The notes beneath the pieces are model-generated. The model ran no database searches. It saw nothing but the letters and a program-made list of their open reading frames with translations, and had not been told where the DNA came from. From Branchiostoma lanceolatum (taxonomy: Eukaryota; Chordata; Leptocardii; Amphioxiformes; Branchiostomatidae), in the NCBI RefSeq assembly GCF_035083965.1, contig NC_089732.1, forward strand, positions 4,479,383 through 4,543,382: a DNA stretch of 64,000 bases. Direction: 5' to 3'. Position 1 is the stretch's first letter; each line of letters begins with the position of its first letter. The translations under genes and the position numbers were made by a program. Below, in pieces: positions 56,170-64,000 of this stretch.

Positions 56170-58739
56170 TGTTTTCGTAATCTGAGGGTGTCGTGCGTGT
56201 GTAAATTGCCAGGCGGCGCTGCAGTCCGGTGTGTAATCTTCATGCAGATGAAGGGTTTTAAACTTTTTTGGCTCGCCAACTTTTCTGACAGTACTCTGGC
56301 CAGTGAGCTCGAGGGATTACTTAATGTGTAGGGTGAGCAGTGAATTTTCAGATGGCAAAGCTACCTAGTTTCCCCGTAATCTGCGCAAGAAAAATATCGT
56401 CATCATCATTATCATTCAGCACCAAGGACAGCATTTGAACAGTAACCTAAGAAAGTTGACTGGTGTTAATTCATGACGCGAAGGAACGGGAGAGGATGCA
56501 TAGGTCCGTAACGTGTCTTTATGCGTCCCCAGAATTTGCCAGGAATTCGAAGGCATCTTCATTGTACACATAAACCCGATCTGCAGAAAACAAGACATGC
56601 GCTTTGGAGTAACGTTAACTCCATTTCCCCTCCTACCTTCCCTCGCCTTCTGCCATCACAAAGGCGACAAGCATGAGTGAAATATCAATAAGAAAGATGG
56701 AAACGCCGCTAAGGTTCTTACGTTTTGAGTACACATAATACATAGCTTCACACAAAGTTCGCTAGACTCGTATCAAGGAGGTTATCAAGCCTCATTGCTC
56801 GTATCCATCTTCTTCTTCTTCTTAATTGAGGCTTAATTCTTCTTATTCTAGCTCCGCTTCGCTCACCGAATCGCTTACCGACGGGTATTTGGCAGGGAGG
56901 CAATCAAAAAGGCGAACCGGGGCTGATTAGGATATATTCCAGGCTAAAGGTTCACAGAAATGTCGCAAGAAACAACGTAACTCCAATGACAACAACAGAA
57001 ACACAGCGCGATGGCGTACTGATACAGGAGCGTCGCCTGGCGGACAAAATTATCATTACAACTGCTCCAGGCGCAAAGATTTTGATTTCTTATCTGTGAT
57101 TGGTCAATTTGATAATGTATCAAATATTCCTATTGGTAGAGATGCTTCTCAATTTGACTAATGGTAGCGCAGAGACTCAACACCTACGGTAAAATTTCCC
57201 CCGTCTATCATATTTCTTTGTCCAATCAAAATAGAGATAGACTCCGGGTTAGCCAATCAGCGTCAAGTGTTCTCTTCCCTCACGAGCGAAATACTAGTAC
57301 CTGCATTTTGGACACTGGTCACTAGGGGTCGCTGTGAGACCGTGAACAATTCAATTGAAACCGGGTGGTGAAAAACGTTCCTTTGAGACATTCTACAGGG
57401 TTAAGCTTCTTGATGTTTGTTGTTTAAGTGGCACAGTTGGTGAGTAGCCTAATTTCCAGCCTATCTTCGCTCCTCTGATCGCTCTTTGCCAAATTCAGAG
57501 CTAGAACACCGGGCGACTTGGGGAGGGCGGAGGTCACCGTCAAATCTTGCTTGCTGTCGCCACTGCTAGGTGTATGATGTGTTAACTGCATTCCACCATT
57601 GTCTAACGTTACATACAGGCAAAAATACTTTTCCTTGGTGCTGAATCATGCCATCCACGCAAAGGTAAACACATCGTCCCTGGAGCCAAACGCCGTAGAG
57701 CCATCGATACACAAGCGAAAATACCTGTCCTTGGTGCTGAACACAGCTATCCATACAGAGCACAATCCCAAGTCATGACTCTACAGCCTGCATTTTACCT
57801 GTCTGCCGTTTGATAATAAATGTAACGTTAAGTGTAAACAGAACAGAAATGTGACAGCCCCCTCCCCCCTATACTTGCTACATTGACTGGTACATTATAG
57901 CCTGGTACATTATAGCCTGAGTTTGTCTAAGAATGTCAAAACCTCCAAGAGGAATTTAAAATATTGTCCCAGCTTTACAATCCATAAACATCCCATTTAC
58001 AAGCTATTCTTTTCTTCTTCTTAACAAAAACTGCCATCTTAGTCTAGAAACCAGGCTTGTTTGGCACCATAATTTCCTCAGGTTTCCTCTAGCATGACAA
58101 ATTTAGTATAGTGACATTACAGAGGCCTGTACCCAGGCTTCCAGTTCATGAACTAGCCCTATTTAACCATGCTATTTGCCCTTCCGACCTTAAATGACAG
58201 CAATACAAAAATAACCCAGCAGATATTTTGACACACAAATACATCCCTACCGTGGCTACATACTCATATTTACCTCGATCCACTCTTAGCCCCCCTCCCC
58301 CTTCTTATACCGAAAATTCCAGCCCAAGATACACTAACTTAAAGATAAAGCCTTGTAATATTCTCTAAAAATCAGAATCGTCATTGAATAGTATTTCCCA
58401 ATATTCCTAATATAATCGGAAAAAAATAGAACCTAAATTTAGTAATGTGTTAAAACTACCATCGGAACAGTTAGCAAATTTCGTACATTAACTTTATCTA
58501 ACATCCTCCCCATCCTTCTTTAATGTACAGACCCAAACTATGCCAGGCCTTTAACTGTGGCCTCGCAAACTGCCCCACCTCACCAACGTAGGGACATATT
58601 TGGCACGATGGCACACACAAGGAGGGAATCAGGGCTAATAGGGGGACCAGGGCTCTCTCCTGCTCTGAATTGTTTTGCTTTGAGGAATCTAGGGTGTACA
58701 GGGGCATGCTCTGAAAATTTTGAATTTCTTGTCCCTCTG

Positions 58740-59280
58740 AAATGATATTTCCTACATTTTGTAGGACGATTTCAAATAGCGTCTTCTTAATGTAATACAA
58801 AGTAATTTCTACAGTTGCTTGGTTTATTTTGTACTACCGCTCTTGGATGTGGGTTCGAATCTGCATAGGAGAATGAGCTTCATCTAATTTTGCAAACGTT
58901 CTGTGGCTCTCTCGTCGACAACCTGGTGAATTTGTCATTGAGATCCGATTTGTGCTGTCAATGGGGAAGAGATAGTTGAAATTTTTGTCTGTTCTTCCAC
59001 TATGACTGAGCTCCAGTGCAAGGACTGTTGAAGGGTTCAGGGGTATGCTTCCCCAGTAAGTTTTGAACTTCCTGACCCTATTAAACGTTACTTCCTGTAT
59101 TTTGAGGGGCAAATTTCACATGGCTTCATCTTACTTCTGTGGCACTGTTATAAGGTTAAAATGTCTCATGCAGTCTCCATTTCTTGTCTGTGAAGGGGGA
59201 CGGAATAGTTGACATTTTTGTCCTGGTCGGAATGACAGATGCTTGAGAGAACCCTAAGGGGGACATAGCTAAGATGGTAT
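58740..59280 (-). repeat. Interspersed repeat, two or more units
   Basis: GTTACTTCCTGTATTTTGAGGGGCAAATTTCACATGGCTTCATCTT and CTGTGAAGGGGGACGGAATAGTTGACATTTTTGTC resemble 62140-62300 in a DNAJB intron (CAAGGGGGACAGAATAGTTGAAATATTTGTC). The strand of the element is arbitrary. Confidence 0.6.
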
Positions 59281-59299
59281 TCGGTCATCAACACTTACT

Positions 59300-59385
59300 C
59301 TCCGCAGATTCAAACCCGCGTCCTAGAACTCCGCTTGGTTCTTGGAAGCGGGTTTGAATCTACGTAGGAGAATGTCCACACTCAT
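59300..59385. repeat. Foldback repeat with tRNA-like B-box arms
   Basis: CTCCGCAGATTCAAACCCGC pairs with GCGGGTTTGAATCTACGTAGGAG around a loop of about 30 bases. The arm GGTTTGAATCT resembles a tRNA B box. Confidence 0.7.
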
Positions 59386-59998
59386 AGAAACATCCACCAC
59401 TTATTTCTTATTCCCGTGACTTCCACAAACCGTGTTCACTCTCATTTATTACAGGACTGTATACTTGGTATACAAAAATATCGATGTCAGTGTCATTGTT
59501 CTAGCTATCACATGTTGACCACAATCACTGTACATTAATACGGTATCTTGGTGCAAGTTTGATAGACCTTGATCATTGCAGCTGGCACTTAAAACATGTA
59601 GCTGAAAGTCTCTTGTACAGCACATGTACTAGTGTTCCTCATATTGCATTATACTGGTGGAAAGTCTTTGTACAGTTGGCATGTGAATCGTTTGGCCTCC
59701 TGTGCAACTACACAGTATCTTCAACAATGTACATTAAACCGATATATATATAGCTTTCCTTTATTTGGCCTACACCAGTTTTTTCCACTGTAGTAGCGTC
59801 ACCCTTATTTCACATAGTATCTCTGTTCCACGAACATCTACTTTGCAAAATATACTTTAAATGTCCTTCCATGTCACAAGTATTGTCCATGTTTTGTGAC
59901 TGATCTGTACTGGTCTAATTCAAAATTAATTCCAAAACGCTTGGCAATAGGACACTTCCTAAAGCAAATATATATAACCACAGTTTCTAAACTATTAT

Positions 59999-62900
59999 CT
60001 ATGCTGGTAGACAGTCCCGCAAAATGTCCTTTGTTGGTGCTGATAGTCCGTTAGGAAACTGGATGTCAAACTGTACAACAATGTTTCCTCGCTGGCTTGG
60101 CTGTTTAGGCAAGGGGAGTCCCTCCCCACGGATAATCTTTTTGGACGTAGGTTTGATAATGTCCTGGCAGTGGATGGGAACAGTCCTCCCTTGGTCCAGG
60201 GTGGGAACTTGCACGGTGCAACCAACCAAGGCCTGAGGAGAAGAAGAAAACAACTTGTTACTGTAGTGTAGGAGAAATATGGTAGATACTCGGCACAATT
60301 CAAAGGTTTTTTCTAGAAAAATGTTGCACTGGGGCACAAGAGAGTGGGTGAGGATGGTAGCAAGCTAAGGATTTCCCTCCCATCCACGGTGTGGAGTTTC
60401 AGAGAATTTAAAAAATGGGGTATCATTGAGGCTTCTTAAGGGGGAAAATTGCTATCAGAGTTCAGACAGGTCACAGTTGAAGACTGTAGCTAGCATCGCT
60501 GGTCAGTCTAAATTTTGTGCTGGTCAGAGGATCTGCTCCCCAGGATATGGTCAGGGCATGGGGGCACAGCGCCCCTGTAACCCTCTTTAGAAAAATCACC
60601 TTTTTCCTGTGTCTTACCGCAAAATAAACCAACCACATTTACAGTACTAGTCTACACTAGTCTAACGACCTTCCATTAATCATATGTAACTGAGAATGTA
60701 CTGCTGCGTAACGCTGTGCTATCTTTACTGTCCCACAGCAAAGTCTGAGAGCCAAAAATAGGCCGGGACCATCAGCTGGTGTGTCCAAAACTGGCTGGGC
60801 ACATAACCAGAGTCTCCAGCTATGTTAGCTATGACCTTACTGGTCTGATTCAGACTGACAGGCACGCAACTGGAGAGGCTGAAGTTGACACCTATTTCCT
60901 GTCTTACTATAAAGATAGAACTGTGCTGCTTTACTGATATTGCTTCACAATTTGATAAATACAATTGTAACATGACTGTTTTGTTTAGATGTGTCAAAAC
61001 TAAAGGATGCCCATTCTCAATTCCTGTCAACCTTGATGAGTCCTTCACATACTAAGGATAGTTCCAATGTTATTCAGGTCAGGAAGATCTGAAGGGGATA
61101 AACACCTATTTCCATCCAGCGTTTCTAGATCTGTTTTATTTACCTCAGTCTGCAGTTTATTCTACATTTGAGGTGAAGGTACAAAATGGGAAAAACTCCA
61201 CAAATGAATTTATGAAATACACAATTGCACAATGGTGGGTCAAAGTAGAAAACAACTTCTTTCTCGCAAACTTTACCTGAACAAAAAAAATCTTAACATG
61301 CAACTCATACGGATTTGAACGTACACACAAGTGTGAACAGGCCCTTATGCAGCTTCTACATACCGCAAATGCAGAAATGTTCGCAGGGATTTAATTACAC
61401 AGTAGGGATAAATTGGAGTGTTTGCAGTGGTTTTGAGTTCTCATTTGAAACAATAGTAGTGCTGCAGTCACAAAATGGAATGGCTTTTCACAGTGGTTTT
61501 AAGTTCACGGTAAAGAGTTCACCGTGAAAACTGCAAGCATAAAAATACCCCAAACATTTCTGCTTTTACAGTACAGTACTGTACAAAACTGGTTTAACAC
61601 GCCTGAAGGCAGTTTACCGGTTAGTCAACACAAAGAACACAGCCTACTTACATCTCTAAGGGAGAGTTTTGCTGTGTAGATCAGGTTACTCCCGTCCCTC
61701 TTGAAGACAGTGTGCGGCTTATCCTTTAAGACAAAGACGATGTCCGCGGGAATATGTCCGGGTTTCTGGTCGCCCTCCTTGGGGAAGGTGATCTTGGTTC
61801 CTTCCTTCCAGCCCTTCCTGATCTGAATCTCCAGAACCTTGTCCTCTCGCCGCGCGTAACTGTCCGCGCCAATGACCTGGCGGTTGATCTTCATCTTTTT
61901 CGTTGTCCCGCGATACACTTCGTCCAGCGAGACCATTAGATTGTGAGTTATAGGAGGGTCCTGTAGACATTTCAAAAAGCATTGTTATGTAAACAGCATC
62001 AAAAAATATAGGAGAAAGGATTGCACCAGGACTCCTAACAGCAATAGATTTTTTCAGTTTGACAGAAAAACCTTCATGCCAAGCCCCGTACATAAAACAA
62101 ATGTTGGGGGTCTGGGTGCATGCTATCCTGTGAAAACTCCTGTTTGAAATGCTGTTTCCCACATTTATAAGGGGCAAATTTCAATTGTCTTCATCTTTAA
62201 AATTTTGTGGCACTGTTCACTACCTGATGAAAATGTTGAGAAGTTTTGATTTTGTCTGTCAAGGGGGACAGAATAGTTGAAATATTTGTCTCAAGGATCA
62301 AAATTCTGTCTAACGACTAACAAATGTTTTAGATAGGGAGAAAACATTGCAGAAATCAGTGACATTTGTCTACATGTTTGAAAACACAATATAAAGCAGT
62401 ACAAATGTTGTTCAACACGGTTTACCTGTACTTCTTTCCTCATCCGTGTAGGTCCGTGCCCACCACCCATGCCTCCCATAGGTCCGACTCCAAAGCCTCC
62501 GAAGGGATCGTCGTCCACTTCCATCGGATCAAACCCATCGTGGCCTCTCCCTCCGGAACTGTTGGACACAAAGGAGAATGAGGTTGTTAGGGGGGCTTAT
62601 CAGCGACACAGACATTATTAAGGAATGAAAACAGGAAATAAATATTGCACAAAAATGGCATAAAGAGAGCTGAATGATGACCTAAAAAGAACTTAATATT
62701 GACCTAAAAAGAACTGAATAATAACCTAAAAAGTATTGAATGATAACCTAAAAAGTACTGAATATTGACCTAAAAAGTACTGAATAATAACCTAAAAAGT
62801 ATTGAATAATAACCTAAAAAGTACTGAATGATAACCTAAAAAGTACTGAATAAAGGTTTCACTGAAAAACATAGATGCAGCAACATCACAAAGTACCACT

Positions 62901-63602
62901 GGAAGAGACCGTGCGTCATGTGAGGAAAGACAAACAAACAGTCCTGATGACAACAATGGGCAAAGCAAAGTTTAGAACTTGAAGGTCTTGGGTTCGAATC
63001 CCGGCTGTTGTTTCTCACCACCCAAAAAAGCATGCTTATGGAAAGTGTTACAGTCCTTGACTGTGGTCAGCTGTTTGCTGTGTACTTGTCAAACATTGTT
63101 TGGGAAATTGCCCAAGTACACCACAATAAACCTGTGTACAGTACAGCATACACAGGATCTTCTTGTTTTAAACAGCTCAGAGAAATAGCAAGGCTCGATA
63201 TACCCATCTGCAATTTGCAGATTCATAATATTTTCAAGATTGAAGTTAAGAATAGATATCAGACAACTAGCAATTTTGCAGCTTAAACAATATAGGATCA
63301 AAATCATTAATCAAATACTAATGCAGGAAACAGATACTGAGCTTTGAATAGCTTTCCCTTGAGCTAATATGCAGAATAAACGCACCATTCTCCACTTCCA
63401 AATATTTTGTTCCCAGTTGGTGCTAGTAGTAGCATATCCCATCATACATGTGCATGTACACAACAGTACTAACACAACACACACATCAACCAGTACAGGA
63501 CAGGAGTAAGGGGAATGGTTGCACCTTTGAAATCCCCCAAAAGGGTGCATGTGTTGCATGTGTTGCATGTGCTGTTGTCTGCCAAAGGGGTCTGCTGATG
63601 AA
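59999..63602 (-). CDS. Class B J-protein (HSP40, DNAJB1/4/5-type), 3' part
   Basis: Four exons: 63602-63525, 62558-62426, 61960-61652 and 60232-59999 (78, 133, 309 and 234 nt), joined in phase; the last ends in TAG. The first two encode a Gly/Phe/Met-rich linker (ADPFGR, PFGGF, MGGMGGGHG). The rest is the DnaJ C-terminal substrate-binding domain: DPPITHNLMVSLDEVYRG, IRKGWKEGTKITFPKEGDQ, IPADIVFVLKDKPH, FKRDGSNLIYTAKLSLRD, GCTVQVPTLD and GEGLPLPK. There is no zinc finger, so it is type B. The protein is an HSP70 co-chaperone that binds unfolded clients. The J domain with HPD must lie beyond 64000. Which of DNAJB1, 4 or 5 it matches best cannot be decided here. Confidence 0.9.
61368..61575. repeat. 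MITE family with TGCATTTACAGTA-type ends (copy 4, diverged)
   Basis: It contains CGCAAATGCAGAAATGTTCGC at the left and CCAAACATTTCTGCTTTTACAGTA at the right, with CAGTGGTTTTAAGTTCACGG inside. It lies in the last intron of the DNAJB gene. Confidence 0.65.
62679..62855. repeat. 22-bp minisatellite
   Basis: Eight units of AACCTAAAAAGTACTGAATAAT with A/G and AT/TT variants, in a DNAJB intron. Confidence 0.95.
62935..63025 (+). repeat. tRNA-like fragment, probable SINE remnant
   Basis: GGTTCGAATCCCGGC is a perfect tRNA B box/T-arm sequence, but the D-arm and acceptor stem needed for a tRNA are not visible. Most likely it is a decayed SINE. Confidence 0.45.
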
Positions 63603-64000
63603 CTGCTTGAAGGAAAACATTGCAGCATTACTCTATCTACAGCCCTCAATATACTTACAATCCCAACATTACACTTCACAACTTTTAGGATGCTACAGGT
63701 CTTTAATCACAACCATTTTTTTGCACCCACCAAGGTTTCGATGTAGATGCGAAAAATCAATTTGGCTATGATTTACCAACCTATTCATTATTGGGGTGTA
63801 TTTTCACGTAATGTAACACTAACAGAAGACTTTTTGCTTGGTTTCAAAACAAAACACTACATCATCAAGACTCATTTGCTGTTAAAAGTTAACAGCATTA
63901 TCGTCACAGCAAATGGACATCACATTTTGGGCTTTGGGAATATTGTATTGGTTTATGAAAGGCTTATTTTTGAGCCCAAACAGAACAGAGGTACAAATTC

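Larger units (their letters stand above)
56170..59998. other. Intergenic, no gene recognised
   Basis: The first kilobase is probably the UROD promoter. TTGGTGAGTAG at about 57437 is a donor-like site without a coding exon. A short unit containing CAGGCAAAAATAC..TCCTTGGTGCTGAA recurs around 57615 and 57700. Further on lie repeat units with GGGGACGGAATAGTTGA (58740-59280, related to 62140-62300) and a foldback (59300-59385). The DNAJB polyA signal is probably minus-strand AATAAA at 59764-59759. Confidence 0.5.

Noticed and set aside
61719..62177. Reverse 152-residue frame overlapping the DNAJB exon
   Set aside because: It shares the DNAJB exon in a different phase; the phase at 61652-61960 gives the conserved J-protein C-terminal domain.

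Overview
The window is animal nuclear DNA and most likely comes from a lancelet (Branchiostoma). The evidence is vertebrate-like exon structures and proteins (SLC35D1, UROD, a class B J-protein), an exon-shuffled lectin-type receptor with phase-1 exons, an intronless TRIM-NHL gene, an intronless rhodopsin-like GPCR, and very dense short repeats (tRNA-derived SINEs, foldback MITEs, minisatellites). The species call is inference. There is no bacterial operon, CRISPR array or rRNA. All splice sites were placed by eye, using GT/AG, reading-frame phase and protein homology.

Layout. (1) 2151-14847 (+): 17 exons that join in frame into one 1118-residue type II membrane protein. In order it has a cytoplasmic tail with a duplicated tyrosine-motif exon, one TM helix, a Thr/Pro stalk, PAN/Apple, discoidin (F5/8C), pentraxin/LamG-like, fucolectin (FTP) and kringle domains. 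(2) 16990-18222 and 20057-21283 (-): two tandem secreted single-Kazal protease inhibitor genes, each with three exons and a TATA box. (3) 22992-39396 (+): a SLC35D1-type nucleotide-sugar transporter with 11 shared coding exons plus two alternative terminal exons that encode different last helices and tails. (4) 32387-34123 (-): an intronless TRIM-NHL gene with an extra hydrophobic segment, nested in an intron of gene 3. (5) 44664-45884 (-): an intronless, divergent class A GPCR. (6) 50659-56166 (-): uroporphyrinogen decarboxylase (UROD), ten exons, complete, with a partial duplicate of one exon edge in an intron. (7) 59999-63602 (-): the 3' part of a DNAJB1/4/5-type HSP40 gene whose J domain lies beyond the right end.

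The genes do not form one pathway. UROD (heme synthesis), SLC35D1 (glycan precursors in ER/Golgi) and DNAJB (folding) are housekeeping functions. The mosaic receptor, Kazal inhibitors, TRIM and GPCR belong to families that are large and fast-evolving in lancelets. The gaps hold several repeat families, many with copies elsewhere in this same window. The most novel items are the mosaic lectin-kringle receptor with its duplicated signalling exon, the alternative last exons of the transporter, and the nested TRIM with a putative membrane segment.
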